DNA of 42,466 nucleotides, taken from Atopostipes sp963558565 (lineage in GTDB: Bacteria > Bacillota > Bacilli > Lactobacillales > Carnobacteriaceae_A). This document shows, piece by piece, positions 33,022-42,078 of the stretch. The position numbers and the translations under genes were made by a program. The stretch is taken from NCBI GenBank assembly GCA_963558565.1, contig CAUWGX010000015.1:1-42466 (forward strand), written 5' to 3'. Every line of letters starts with the position of its first letter. Position 1 is the first letter of the stretch. Under the pieces are notes generated by a model, which worked only from the letters and a program-made list of their open reading frames with translations, did not search any database and was not told the DNA's origin.

Positions 33022-34251
33022 CTAACGATGGACAATAGTCTCTTTTTTATTTTCAACGGTTATTTTGCCGTCCTTAATCACGTAGAGTCGTTCCGGTATA
33101 TCAATAATTGCATGTTCTTTTACTTTCGTATCCATTAACACTAAATCTGCTTTATTTCCTTCTTTAATGCCATAATCTTCCAATCCGATCGCTCGAGCAG
33201 GATGATCGGTGATCATTGGTAACACAGTAGGTAAATCGTCTGCACCGCCTAAATGGGCGACAGGGATCGCTAACATCGCGGTTTGAAGAATATCCCCATT
33301 TCCATAAGGAGTGAAAGCATTTCTTATATTATTTGTCGCAATACAGACGTTTACACCTCCATCTCTTAGTTTTCGAATCGGCGTAACAGCTCGTCGGACA
33401 TTATATTCGTCATTTCTAGCGCCTAAGTGAAGATCCGTTGCAGGGAGAGACATGACGCTAATATCCGCTTCAGCTATTAAATCAATGATCGGCTTTAACT
33501 GCTCATCTGGTAATGCATGTAAAGCCGTCAAATGGCCGACAGAAACGCGCCCTTGATACCCTTCTTCAATTGTCTTTTTAGCTAAATACTCAATCGATAT
33601 ATCATCCGCTTCATCACTGAAATCTTGATGAAGGTCGACCGGTTTGTCATATTTCTTCGCAATCTCAAACACTAAATCGATATGTTCATCCGCTGGGGCG
33701 TCATTGTAAGGAATACCGCCTACCACATCCGCACCCATCTCCATCGCCTCATACATCATCTCTTCGGTACCAGGTGCTTTAAAGATCCCTTCTTGGGGAA
33801 AAGCGACGACTTGAATATCGACTAAGTCTTTATACTCTTCTTTAAGTCTTAAAATCGTTTTAAACCCTGTAAAACCTTGTGCTGGATCAAATTCAGAATG
33901 CGTGCGAATCGCTGTGACCCCTCTTGGGATAATCATCTCTAATGTTTGCTTGGCTCGTTCATAAATATCTTCTTCTGTGAAAGTCGGTTTTAATTCCGCC
34001 GTCACTTCAATCGCTTCTTTCAAAGTCCCTGATTTATTCGGCTTACGATCCGCAATAAGAGCTTTGTCCAAATGGATATGGCTTTCCACGAGTCCTGGAA
34101 TAACAACACGCCCTTCAGCATCTATTGTCTTATCCGCATCTTCTGTTATTTCTTGACGAATTTCTTTAATTTTACCGTCTTGAATACCGAGATCAGTGAG
34201 TGCTTCTCCATCCTCTAATCGAACATTCTTCATTAAAATATCTAGAACCAT
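33022..34251 (-). CDS. cytosine deaminase-like amidohydrolase
   Basis: A protein of about 409 residues of the CodA/AtzC branch of the amidohydrolase superfamily. Metal-site features are PGLVESHIHLDKAL near residue 55, DLHQDFSDEAD, VGHLTALH and ATNNIRNAFTPYGNGD. The late Asp of classic cytosine deaminase (SDD/TDN) reads TNN here, with the acid possibly later in the loop, so the substrate may differ. Candidates are cyclic ureides, cytosine-like or s-triazine-like compounds. I prefer the ATG at 34251, correctly spaced from AAGGGG, over that at 34257. It is 24 bp after the transporter gene, probably co-transcribed. Nothing recognisable lies in the 281-bp gap before fdrA (32741-33021). Confidence 0.83.
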   Translation of the reverse strand: MVLDILMKNVRLEDGEALTDLGIQDGKIKEIRQEITEDADKTIDAEGRVVIPGLVESHIHLDKALIADRKPNKSGTLKEAIEVTAELKPTFTEEDIYERAKQTLEMIIPRGVTAIRTHSEFDPAQGFTGFKTILRLKEEYKDLVDIQVVAFPQEGIFKAPGTEEMMYEAMEMGADVVGGIPYNDAPADEHIDLVFEIAKKYDKPVDLHQDFSDEADDISIEYLAKKTIEEGYQGRVSVGHLTALHALPDEQLKPIIDLIAEADISVMSLPATDLHLGARNDEYNVRRAVTPIRKLRDGGVNVCIATNNIRNAFTPYGNGDILQTAMLAIPVAHLGGADDLPTVLPMITDHPARAIGLEDYGIKEGNKADLVLMDTKVKEHAIIDIPERLYVIKDGKITVENKKETIVHR

Positions 34252-34275
34252 TTTCATTCCCCTTTTCTCTTCTAA

Positions 34276-35634
34276 TTATCCAAAGATAAACGACACAATC
34301 AATAATAATACTGAAGCTAAGCCAAGCCATCGAATATTTCCTTTAACAATATCTAAAATGGGGACTTGGAAACCGGAAGATAGAGCTTGCATCGTGATAT
34401 TAACAAAACTCATCTGACTTCCTAAACCAACCCCCATAGTCACCATTCCAATCGCCAGCGGTGAGAAGTTCAGCGAAATAACGACCGGTAAAATAAGGAT
34501 TAAAATAGAACCAACATAAGCGCCCGCCGGGATCCCAATTAAAATACCGGTTAAAACAGCCACCGGAATAACAATCGCAGTCGGAGCATAATTTGTTACA
34601 TTTGCGATTAAAGTAAAGACTCCTGTTTGAGCGATCACATTAATAAAAGTTAAAAAGATCCCCACTTGAAATAAGCGTGTCAGAATATAAGAAGAACCAT
34701 CAATCATCGCTTCTCCTGTTTCATTTAATGTAAATCTAGTACAGATAAAGATCAGAAGCAACGTGATCACCATATAGACCAGCGGATTGAAAAAATTAAA
34801 ACCTAACCAGCCATTCACTAAAGGACCAAAAATAACCGCAAACAGTAAAAATATCGCCGGAACCGTCATCTTCACTAACTGACCAGTGGCCATTTCTTGA
34901 AATTCATTCGTTTCATCTTCTTTAAAACCGATATCTCTTCTCTTAGTTCCAATAAAGGCTAAGATTACCGCGACTACTACAAAAAACAACCAATAAGGAC
35001 GCATTGTAGACACGTATTCTCCCACAGGTAAATTAGCCAGCTCAGAGACTACACTTGTTTCAAGGGAAGCTGGGGACGTGGTAAAAGAAACGGCGGCCGC
35101 TAATGACATCCCTGCAATAAGTTCCGGAACGACCCCGACGGCTGCAAAAGCAAGCGGCGCAATCACCATCGCACTTCCACCACCAATACCAGACATATAA
35201 GTAGCGGCAGCCAGTAAAATAACAATAAAACCGGAAACATATTCTACTTTTCCTTTCGTTCCTCGTTTCGCTAACTCTAAAGCGGCCGAATAACCGCCGG
35301 ATTTAAATACAGCCATGGCTACAGCAGAGTTAATAATAGGAACAGTAATCGTCAACATCGTCGGAATAGCTTCCATTAACTCCTCATTGACTTGCTCAAT
35401 GCCAATCCCGACCAGCAGCATCGCGACCACGCCACCAGCAAAACCCGCAAAAATCATATCCACTTTTAAAAATAATAAAACTAAAATAAGAATCAATGGA
35501 ATCAGCGATAAGAAGGCGTTAAAACCCGTTGGTGCAGTTATTTCTTCAATCTCTTGAGCGTAGGCAATCGTTTTAGAACCAAAGAAGCTGATACATAACA
35601 ATATGGGAATGATAAACCGTTTGAGCTTTTTCAT
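34276..35634 (-). CDS. multi-helix transporter of the ion-transporter type (DcuC/GntP/citrate-like)
   Basis: A 452-residue membrane protein. An N-terminal signal-like helix (KRFIIPILLCISFFGS...AYAQ) is followed by about twelve hydrophobic segments. Reentrant-loop-like MSGIGGGSAMVIAPLAFAAVG near residue 155 and IPAGAYVGSILILILPVV near 385 recall DcuC and related secondary carriers. Given the adjacent amidohydrolase it probably imports that enzyme's substrate, a nitrogenous heterocycle or a carboxylate; this is inference. The start at 35634 has AAAGGAAG 8 nt upstream. The DNA directly upstream of that ribosome site appears to be an inserted 340-bp element. Confidence 0.75.
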   Translation of the reverse strand: MKKLKRFIIPILLCISFFGSKTIAYAQEIEEITAPTGFNAFLSLIPLILILVLLFLKVDMIFAGFAGGVVAMLLVGIGIEQVNEELMEAIPTMLTITVPIINSAVAMAVFKSGGYSAALELAKRGTKGKVEYVSGFIVILLAAATYMSGIGGGSAMVIAPLAFAAVGVVPELIAGMSLAAAVSFTTSPASLETSVVSELANLPVGEYVSTMRPYWLFFVVVAVILAFIGTKRRDIGFKEDETNEFQEMATGQLVKMTVPAIFLLFAVIFGPLVNGWLGFNFFNPLVYMVITLLLIFICTRFTLNETGEAMIDGSSYILTRLFQVGIFLTFINVIAQTGVFTLIANVTNYAPTAIVIPVAVLTGILIGIPAGAYVGSILILILPVVISLNFSPLAIGMVTMGVGLGSQMSFVNITMQALSSGFQVPILDIVKGNIRWLGLASVLLLIVSFIFG

Positions 35635-35650
35635 TTGTTCTCTTCCTTTC

Positions 35651-35989
35651 TTTAGCAAACGATGATATAAATCTCTTGTAAATGGATTACTTTTTAAAGC
35701 CTCTTCTCCTCCTTTTGTAAAATGAACCGCTTCTAAACCTATTTAAATAAACCAGCCTTCTCCTTCCATTCACTAAACACCTTCTTTTTGATCCAGACAT
35801 TAAAAAAAGAAAATATTTTTAGAAACTTAACAACAGACGAGGCTTTCTGTAAAACTGCAGAAAAAATATATTATGATACAATTTATATCTATACTCTTCA
35901 GTATTTCGAATGTTTTGCTTCGTCCGATAAAAAACTTTTTTATAATATACCATTAAATGAAGGCGCATTCACATTATTCGTTTGCTAAA
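35651..35989. mobile_element. candidate 339-bp MITE with 12-bp terminal inverted repeats
   Basis: TTTAGCAAACGA (35651-35662) and TCGTTTGCTAAA (35978-35989) are perfect inverted repeats. The flanking TTC at 35648-35650 recurs at 35990-35992 as a possible 3-bp target duplication. The inside is AT-rich without a convincing gene. It lies immediately upstream of the transporter ribosome site, so it may supply that operon's promoter. It accounts for most of the 35635-36061 gap. Confidence 0.5.
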
Positions 35990-36061
35990 TTCACTCCGTC
36001 TTTTTCTCCAGGGATGAAAATCGATCAAAATACTCTTTTTTATTCCCTACAAAGAAAATAA

Positions 36062-36104
36062 AAAAGCCGCTTCTATTCTTTTACGCACTGAATAGAAGCC
36101 GCCT
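36062..36104 (-). terminator. terminator of the HAD-ROK-epimerase group
   Basis: A 10-bp core stem GCTTCTATTC/GAATAGAAGC, extendable past a bulge, is followed on the minus strand by TTTTTTATTTTCTT just after the HAD stop. Confidence 0.75.
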
Positions 36105-36117
36105 TATTGTTCTTTAT

Positions 36118-36954
36118 TTAAATGAGATCAAAATGTGCAAAGGCCTTCTGCAGACCATCATTATCGACCGTATCTGTCACATAATCTGCGATTGCTTTGG
36201 TAGCTTCAGCGCCGTTACCCATTGCTACACCTACGGCACAATATTCTAACATGGAGTGATCGATCTCTGCGTCACCGAAGGCTATCGTATTTTCACGTTC
36301 AGCTTCTATTTTTTCTAAAAACATTTCAATGGCTTTGGCTTTCGTAATGTCTTGGATGCCAACATCCCCAAAGAGCGCTTTTTCTTCAGCTCCGCCCCAA
36401 GTCCCTACTTTCAAATGAGGAAACTTTTCCAGAGCCGCTTGATAGTCTTCATAACTATCTAAAATAAAGCTAATTTTTGCGATGTCATCCCGATACAAAT
36501 CTTCACCATAGATCATCTCAGGGAAAATATCATCGACTGTAATGGTTTCTGTATTTTCTTGGCCCTTTGTTCGAACATAATCGCGCACTGGTTGCTGGCC
36601 ACGCTCTTTAAAATTTTCACTCCCATAAAGACCGGAATGGCTCTCTAAATAAAATTCCAAATCACGATCGCGCAACCAATCAACAATTTCAATCACTTCT
36701 TCGCGCGCTAAGTTTTTATGTAAAACCACCTCGTCCTCATATTCAATATAAGAACCGTTACCTCCAATATAACCATCAAATCCGATATTTAAAATATAAT
36801 CATACATCTCGGCTTTACTACGGCCGGTTAAGGGTAATACTTTATGACCATTTTCTTGTGCTTTCTTAATCGCCGCAACTGCTGAATCAGGCAGTTCATT
36901 TCTATAATTGACCAATGTGCCATCCACATCTAAAAATATGTATTTTGTTTCCAA
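36118..36954 (-). CDS. Cof-type HAD-superfamily phosphatase
   Basis: A protein of about 278 residues. HAD motif I is FLDVDGTLV near residue 8, motif II LTGRS near 45, then a C2 cap domain, a motif III lysine region (ITKAKAIEMF) and motif IV AFGDAEIDHSML with VAMGNGAEATK. These enzymes dephosphorylate sugar phosphates, FMN or PLP with low specificity. The start is read as the TTG at 36954, 8 nt after AAAGGAG; the upstream ATG at 36972 would place that ribosome site inside the gene. It is co-oriented with the ROK kinase and aldose epimerase genes, suggesting a sugar-phosphate role. Confidence 0.88.
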   Translation of the reverse strand: METKYIFLDVDGTLVNYRNELPDSAVAAIKKAQENGHKVLPLTGRSKAEMYDYILNIGFDGYIGGNGSYIEYEDEVVLHKNLAREEVIEIVDWLRDRDLEFYLESHSGLYGSENFKERGQQPVRDYVRTKGQENTETITVDDIFPEMIYGEDLYRDDIAKISFILDSYEDYQAALEKFPHLKVGTWGGAEEKALFGDVGIQDITKAKAIEMFLEKIEAERENTIAFGDAEIDHSMLEYCAVGVAMGNGAEATKAIADYVTDTVDNDGLQKAFAHFDLI

Positions 36955-37084
36955 CTTAAGGTCTCCTTTCATTAGCTTTTGTCCATTCTTATGGTCGTCT
37001 TCTAATCTATAAAAATCATGTTCTAAATGAAACGTAACGTTTCAACATGTTTCCACCATTTAAAAGAACACCTTGAATTTTTAT

Positions 37085-38005
37085 TTAGTAAACAGTGTCT
37101 TCCAATTTTACTAATAACTGATAAACCGCACCTAAGAGATTCGCATCATTATAGAATTTGCAAGCTTCAATCTCTACTGGATGAAAAATAGAAGCAAAAT
37201 AGCGAAATCGATTCCGTAAGTTCAAATATTGTTTATTAATTTCATCCAATAAAATCTCTTGACGACTCAGTCCGCCACCGATTAAAAATTTCTCTAAATC
37301 GAGAACGGATTGTAAGTTTAAAATGACCCAAGCGATACCACGCGCAAATTCAGTAAAATAATCATTTACTTTTTCATTTTCCCCTGTTTTTATATATTCA
37401 AATACTGTATAGCCATCATTTTCATCCGGTAAACCAAGTTCCTGAGCACATTTTCTGACAAACTGAACAGCCGATAGTTCACTGCCCAACATTCCTGGGC
37501 CACTGATGTGTTCGGGCTGGCGAAACATCCAACTAATTTCACCGGCTTGAAAGTCTGTTCCGGCAAATAACTCATTGTTTAAGATGAATCCTCCACCAAG
37601 GCCCGTTCCTAGTGTAATGACCATCCCATTCGCTACATCGACTAAATTCCCTAGCCACTGTTCAGCCATTGTAGCGGCTTGGGCATCATTGATCAATGCA
37701 CAAGGGAGATGAAAAGTTTCTTCAACGTGTTGCTCTAAAGCTAACCCATTTAGAAAAGTTAAACTCCCTCCATGCTGAATAACACCAGCATCCATATCTA
37801 TTCGTCCAGGACTGCTAATCCCCACGCCATAAAGGTTTTCTGGATGACTATTCGTAATGATCAGATCAATTGTATCTAATAATGCTTCAACGGTTTGTGG
37901 AGTTTCTGTTACATTGGCTTTTAAAATATTTCCCGCTTTGTCCACGGCGCCATATTTAATATAAGTACCGCCAATATCAATACCAAAATAATGCTTTTCA
38001 ACCAT
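37085..38005 (-). CDS. ROK-family sugar kinase
   Basis: A protein of about 306 residues. The ATP-binding DIGGTYIKYGAV is near residue 9, sugar-binding GISSPGRID near 63, catalytic INDAQAATMAE near 108 and LGTGLGGGFILN near 135. The usual ROK zinc motif (CxCGxxGCxE) is absent; the region reads HISGPGMLGSELSAVQF instead, a subgroup seen among Firmicutes. There is no N-terminal helix-turn-helix, so it is a kinase, not a repressor. The ATG at 38005 is preferred over a TTG at 38014; ribosome sites are weak for both. Glucose or N-acylhexosamine are possible substrates. Confidence 0.87.
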   Translation of the reverse strand: MVEKHYFGIDIGGTYIKYGAVDKAGNILKANVTETPQTVEALLDTIDLIITNSHPENLYGVGISSPGRIDMDAGVIQHGGSLTFLNGLALEQHVEETFHLPCALINDAQAATMAEQWLGNLVDVANGMVITLGTGLGGGFILNNELFAGTDFQAGEISWMFRQPEHISGPGMLGSELSAVQFVRKCAQELGLPDENDGYTVFEYIKTGENEKVNDYFTEFARGIAWVILNLQSVLDLEKFLIGGGLSRQEILLDEINKQYLNLRNRFRYFASIFHPVEIEACKFYNDANLLGAVYQLLVKLEDTVY

Positions 38006-38075
38006 ATTGCTCAACCAGCTTTCTAATTTTATTTTTACCTCTAGTCGTTCTTAGTGTCTCATAAATATAGTCCAA

Positions 38076-38969
38076 TTATAACTGTGCTTTTTTCGTAAAC
38101 TGAATCGTATAGTCATGCATCATTTTTTCATTAGGGGCTAGTTCATGAATACCTAATTTTTCTGCATAATTTCCAGTAGCATCTGTCGTATCGGCGACAC
38201 CTGCCCAAGGTTCTAAACAAATAAAGCCGGCTTTTTCCGGATAAGGGGACCAGACTCCTACATAATCCATTTGGTTCGGTTTCAAACGCACTTCCACCTG
38301 ATTCCTCTTATCTTTTAACACTATTTCTGTTTGAGCATCGATTGCATAAATTAGCGCATCTTTTTTAAATGTTTCATGAGAAACATTTAATTCTTTTGCG
38401 AATTCTAGTTTTCTTTGGTCCATTTCAAGTAAACCATTCTCAGAAAGAGGGATCGCCGTGTATTCCTTGGGTGGTTCTAACTGAAAACTGATTTGATCAA
38501 ATTCATCTGTCTCCCCTTCTTCAGAAACATTAAATGCGGGATGTCCACCTATGCTATAATACATCACTGCATCTGTATCAGGATTAACGACTACGTAAGT
38601 GATCGTTATCTTATTTTTATGCAATAAATACTGAATATACAATTCAAATTTAAAGGGATAAATTTTCAAGGTATCTTCATTAGCCTTTAATGAAAATACT
38701 GCTGTATTGGCTGTTACTTCTTCGACTTCAAACAATGAATCACGAGCGAAACCATGTTGCGTCATCGAATAAGTTTCGCCGTTATATTTGTATTCGTCAT
38801 TTTTTAAACGTCCGACAATTGGAAATAACACGGGCGCATGTCGTCCCCAATAGGCTTCATCTGCTTGCCACATAAATTCATAACCTGTTTTTCGATCCAC
38901 TACTGAATGCATTTCAGCACCAAAAGCATTTATTTCAACTGTTAACCAATTATTTTTTAGAGTAACCAT
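38076..38969 (-). CDS. aldose 1-epimerase family protein (LacX/YeaD-like)
   Basis: A 297-residue beta-sandwich mutarotase. GRHAPVLFPIVGRLKNDEYKYNG is near residues 43-65, TQHGFARDSLFEV near 71, the catalytic histidine in SIGGHPAFNV near 140 and the glutamate region GFICLEPWAGVADT near 251. Such LacX-type members interconvert hexose anomers, probably feeding the ROK kinase. GAAAGGCGG precedes the ATG. It heads the leftward epimerase-ROK-HAD set under the promoter at 39006-39034. Confidence 0.9.
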   Translation of the reverse strand: MVTLKNNWLTVEINAFGAEMHSVVDRKTGYEFMWQADEAYWGRHAPVLFPIVGRLKNDEYKYNGETYSMTQHGFARDSLFEVEEVTANTAVFSLKANEDTLKIYPFKFELYIQYLLHKNKITITYVVVNPDTDAVMYYSIGGHPAFNVSEEGETDEFDQISFQLEPPKEYTAIPLSENGLLEMDQRKLEFAKELNVSHETFKKDALIYAIDAQTEIVLKDKRNQVEVRLKPNQMDYVGVWSPYPEKAGFICLEPWAGVADTTDATGNYAEKLGIHELAPNEKMMHDYTIQFTKKAQL

Positions 38970-39005
38970 TGGCTGCCGCCTTTCAAAAATTCATATATTT
39001 TTTGT

Positions 39006-39034
39006 AGTATAGCATAAAAATCAAAGCACTTTCA
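39006..39034 (-). promoter_or_regulatory. promoter of the epimerase-ROK-HAD group with cre-like box
   Basis: On the minus strand an extended -10 TGCTATACT (core 39006-39011) has a weak TGAAAG 17 bp upstream. TGAAAGTGCTTTGA (39021-39034) in the -35 region resembles a CcpA site with two departures from consensus. Confidence 0.5.
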
Positions 39035-39096
39035 TGTTGTAGGTCGTTTATGGAACTCCTAAGCGAATCGTTCTAGCCTCCGCCCATTATTTTTTA

Positions 39097-39125
39097 TTGT
39101 GAAATAATTAAAGACGTAGTAATAT
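39097..39125 (+). promoter_or_regulatory. promoter of the transporter-dipeptidase operon
   Basis: TTGTGA (39097-39102) and TAATAT (39120-39125) are 17 bp apart, with transcription starting near 39132. Confidence 0.6.
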
Positions 39126-39136
39126 AAAAGGAACAA

Positions 39137-39150
39137 AGTAAGCGCTTTAC
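39137..39150 (+). promoter_or_regulatory. CcpA binding site (cre)
   Basis: AGTAAGCGCTTTAC, or GTAAAGCGCTTACT on the other strand, fits the cre core WGWAARCGYTWWCW with the central CG intact. It lies at about +6 to +19 of the preceding promoter, a position where CcpA blocks elongation, so glucose repression is expected. Confidence 0.78.
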
Positions 39151-39175
39151 CATATTTTATGAGGAGGATATGATA

Positions 39176-40504
39176 ATGGAACTTGGACCCAACGCTTTAA
39201 TTGATGCTCCTTCTTTATGGGGGCTGCTCCCTTTATTCATTTATATTGTTTTAATTTTTATGAATAAGAGCAATCTCTTAGCAACGATGGTCGGAATTGT
39301 TGTTGGTGCTATTTTACTAGGACATGATCTAGGTATGATTGCCGATGATTTTGCAACGAGTTTAGGATCTTTTGTTGTTTCAATTGGTCTCATTATTATG
39401 CTTGGAGCCGCTCTTGGAAAGTTAATGAATGAAAGTGGGATCACAGAAACTCTTGTTTATTGGATTGTCAGTGGCCTAAAAGTTGATACCCAAAATAAAG
39501 GCCGATCCGCTTTGATGATTATTTCAATCATCATTTGTGGTTTACTGGGCACCTTAGGCGGTGGAAATGCGATTATTGCACCGATTGTTATCCCCGTGCT
39601 GGCAAGTATTGGTTTAACACCTACAACAACGGCTTTAATTTTAAAAAATGCAGGTGAAGTGGGACTCTTTTGGGGGCCACTTACTGGAGTCACGTTGGCT
39701 ACTTTGGAATTAACAGATATGAGCTATAGTGAATATATGCTTGTCGCAGGGCTACCTTTCGGGCTTCTTTGGTTAGCAGGAACTTGGATCGCTTCTATCT
39801 ATGTTCAAAAGAGAACGGAAGGGACGGAAGAATATGATTTAAGTGATGCGGTGGAATTTGAACATTTTGAAATAGAACCGAAAGAACGCAATGCCACCAT
39901 CGCTTTCATCTTTTCATTTTTAGTGTTGGTCATTTATGGCGTGGTGACAGAACAAGGTACCAACTATGCGATTATTGTTATGATTCTATTGATGGTGATT
40001 GTTGCGATCTTCGGACGCATTGACCCTAAGATTGCTGAAGAAAGAATCGTTGAAGGGGTAGCAAGTATGGCCGATCTCTTTTTAATTTTTCTTACCATCG
40101 ATGTTCTTTTAGAAATGGTGACAGCTGCTGGTGGGTTTGAAGCTCTCTCGCAATTCCTACAACATACCTTTACAAATATCAATGCTTCTGCCGTTATGTT
40201 GATTTCATCGGTAGTGGGCGGACTAGGGATCGAAGCAGCGGCTGTTGCTGAATTACAAATCATTACGGATATGTTTAAACCGATGATTGAATCGTCTGGG
40301 CTTCCCTTACAAATGTTTGCTCTTTCCCTCCTTTCCGCCACTCGTTTGACAGGCAGCATTTACCCCACGTCAAATATGATCGGGCAGATGGGAATTGCAC
40401 AATCATCCAATACAAAATTAATGCTCCAAGGAAACTGGATCAGTATCATACCGGTTATTCTTTTCATGATTATTTGGTCAATTATTGGTCTGAACTTTTT
40501 TTAG
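39176..40504 (+). CDS. secondary transporter, GntP/NhaC-like ion-transporter superfamily
   Basis: A 442-residue membrane protein with about 11-12 hydrophobic segments. GLIIMLGAALGKLMNESGITETLVYWIVSGL near 70-100 recalls the GntP gluconate-permease motif. GTLGGGNAIIAPIVIPVLASIGLTP near 120 and ATRLTGSIYPTSNMIGQMGIAQS near 390 are likely hairpin/substrate regions. The ATG at 39176 is spaced 8 nt from GAGGAGG; that at 39170 is too close. It is coupled with an M19 dipeptidase whose start lies 14 bp after its stop, so dipeptide or small amino-acid-conjugate uptake is a reasonable guess. A cre site predicts carbon catabolite repression. Confidence 0.78.
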   Translation: MELGPNALIDAPSLWGLLPLFIYIVLIFMNKSNLLATMVGIVVGAILLGHDLGMIADDFATSLGSFVVSIGLIIMLGAALGKLMNESGITETLVYWIVSGLKVDTQNKGRSALMIISIIICGLLGTLGGGNAIIAPIVIPVLASIGLTPTTTALILKNAGEVGLFWGPLTGVTLATLELTDMSYSEYMLVAGLPFGLLWLAGTWIASIYVQKRTEGTEEYDLSDAVEFEHFEIEPKERNATIAFIFSFLVLVIYGVVTEQGTNYAIIVMILLMVIVAIFGRIDPKIAEERIVEGVASMADLFLIFLTIDVLLEMVTAAGGFEALSQFLQHTFTNINASAVMLISSVVGGLGIEAAAVAELQIITDMFKPMIESSGLPLQMFALSLLSATRLTGSIYPTSNMIGQMGIAQSSNTKLMLQGNWISIIPVILFMIIWSIIGLNFF

Positions 40505-40518
40505 AAAGAGGAATTGAA

Positions 40519-41502
40519 ATGAAATACATCGATCTACATGCGGATACTATTTTACCTATCTTACAACAAGGAGATACAGGCTCCCTTTATCACAATACAG
40601 AAACCCATATTGATCTCAAACGTCTACAAGCTGGCGACGCACTTGCTCAGGCTTTTGCTGTTTGGTTACCAGATGCCGATTTCGAGTATATTGATGTCGA
40701 GGCTAAACTTTCACCAGCTACACCCGAACAGGACCTCGAGTATATTGATCTCGCCGTTGAGCGATTGCATAAAGAAATAGAAGAGAATTCTGATCTCATC
40801 GCCTGGGCTAAAAACACGACAGATATTCTTGAAAACAAACAAAATGGAAAGTTATCGGCCCTTTTAACAATGGAAGATGCCCGAGCAGTGAATAACTCAC
40901 TAGGAAATATTGATCGTTTCTATAAACAAGGTTTTCAAATGATTGGGATTCTCTGGAACCGCGAAAACTGTTTCGGTTTTCCTAATAGTCACAAGATTCA
41001 AGAAAATCAAAAAGGCTTAAAGAAATTTGGAATAGAAGCTGTTCAATATATGAATGAACTAGATATTACAGTAGACGTTTCCCATTTAAATGATGGGGGA
41101 ATAACAGACGTTTTAAACTACTCGAAACAACCAGTCGTCGCTACTCACTCCAATGCTAGAAGGATCGCTAAACATTCTAGGAACTTGACGGACAACCATA
41201 TCAAACAAATCGCAGAATCAGGAGGAGTCGTCGGGCTATGTATTTCACCACGCTTTTTAAGAAACGAAGGGAATGCATCAACCATTGAGGATATGATTCG
41301 TCATCTTGATCATTTTTTAAATGTTGGTGGAGAAGATGTTCTCGCGATTGGAACAGATTTTGATGGTACCTCCGGTAATTTTGAAATTGGATCCCCTGCT
41401 GAAATGCCAAAATTATTTGAACGGTTGGATCAACACGGATGGCCGCAAGAACGGATTGAAAAACTCGCTTATAAAAATGCTTTGCGTGTTTTGGATAAAT
41501 AA
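40519..41502 (+). CDS. membrane dipeptidase (peptidase M19) family protein
   Basis: A 327-residue binuclear zinc hydrolase of the renal dipeptidase family. Metal-ligand contexts are YIDLHADT at residues 3-10 (HxD), LLTMEDARAV near 115 (Glu), VDVSHLNDGG near 191, VATHSNARRIAKHSRN near 211 and AIGTDFDGTSG near 275. Family members cleave dipeptides, including those with a D-residue at the second position. No signal peptide, so cytoplasmic. The start at 40519 follows AGAGG at 6-7 nt. It lies downstream of the transporter in a two-gene operon. Confidence 0.9.
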   Translation: MKYIDLHADTILPILQQGDTGSLYHNTETHIDLKRLQAGDALAQAFAVWLPDADFEYIDVEAKLSPATPEQDLEYIDLAVERLHKEIEENSDLIAWAKNTTDILENKQNGKLSALLTMEDARAVNNSLGNIDRFYKQGFQMIGILWNRENCFGFPNSHKIQENQKGLKKFGIEAVQYMNELDITVDVSHLNDGGITDVLNYSKQPVVATHSNARRIAKHSRNLTDNHIKQIAESGGVVGLCISPRFLRNEGNASTIEDMIRHLDHFLNVGGEDVLAIGTDFDGTSGNFEIGSPAEMPKLFERLDQHGWPQERIEKLAYKNALRVLDK

Positions 41503-41622
41503 TAGAATGGAACCTGTAAATAGCGTTAGCTCCTCCATTACTTTCCTAACAATTAAAATAACATTCAAGATATAAGAATCATTTCTGGTTTACTGATGAC
41601 AAACATCTAAAAACAAGTAAAA

Positions 41623-41650
41623 AAAGAGCAGCCGATTAAGGCTGCTCTTT
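41623..41650. terminator. terminator after the dipeptidase gene
   Basis: A perfect 11-bp stem AAAGAGCAGCC/GGCTGCTCTTT with a 6-nt loop. The T-run is stronger on the minus side, so it can act in both directions. Between 41651 and 41904 I see no gene; inverted TCGCGAA/TTCGCGA words occur at about 41676 and 41698. Confidence 0.78.
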
Positions 41651-41904
41651 CTTAGTGACTACTCTTCTTTAATCGCGAAGTAGCCACGTGTTCCTTTCGC
41701 GAATATCCTTGTATCCATAACTTAACACAGACAATATAAATGTCAAATCATCCAGCAATCTTTTAAAGTTTTTGAGGTAGATAAAAAATTTCAACATTTG
41801 TCTAAATACTCGCTTCTTAAATGGTTAAGCGTTTGATTTTTCGCTAGAATCCAGGCTAGCGCATTTCGCGAGCAATGACACGCCTTATGACACACACAAT
41901 TAAA

Positions 41905-41936
41905 AAAGCACTCCTCAACTCAATGAGAAGTGCTTT
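41905..41936 (-). terminator. terminator of the tRNA operon
   Basis: Stem AAAGCACT-CTCA/TGAG-AGTGCTTT with one internal mismatch is followed by TTTTAATT on the minus strand. It lies 16 bp beyond the tRNA-Leu 3' end. Confidence 0.85.
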
Positions 41937-41951
41937 CGTTACTGATTTTTA

Positions 41952-42036
41952 TAGCGATAGTCGGGATCGAACCGACACGTCCGCAATGGACACTGGATTT
42001 TGAATCCAGCGCGTCTGCCAATTCCGCCATATCGCC
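41952..42036 (-). tRNA. tRNA-Leu (CAA)
   Basis: 85 nt. Acceptor GGCGATA pairs TATCGCT with one G-U, anticodon loop TTCAAAA gives CAA, long variable arm TGTCCATTGCGGACG, T-arm GTCGGTTCGATCCCGAC, discriminator A. No encoded CCA. Confidence 0.95.
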
Positions 42037-42078
42037 GTCATTAGAACATTCCGTGCTGTCTTTTAATATTTAAACAAG

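Noticed and set aside
35651..35989. Purine, guanidine or similar riboswitch in the long region upstream of the transporter
   Set aside because: I looked for conserved riboswitch cores on the minus strand and found none. The region is better explained by terminal inverted repeats of an inserted element.
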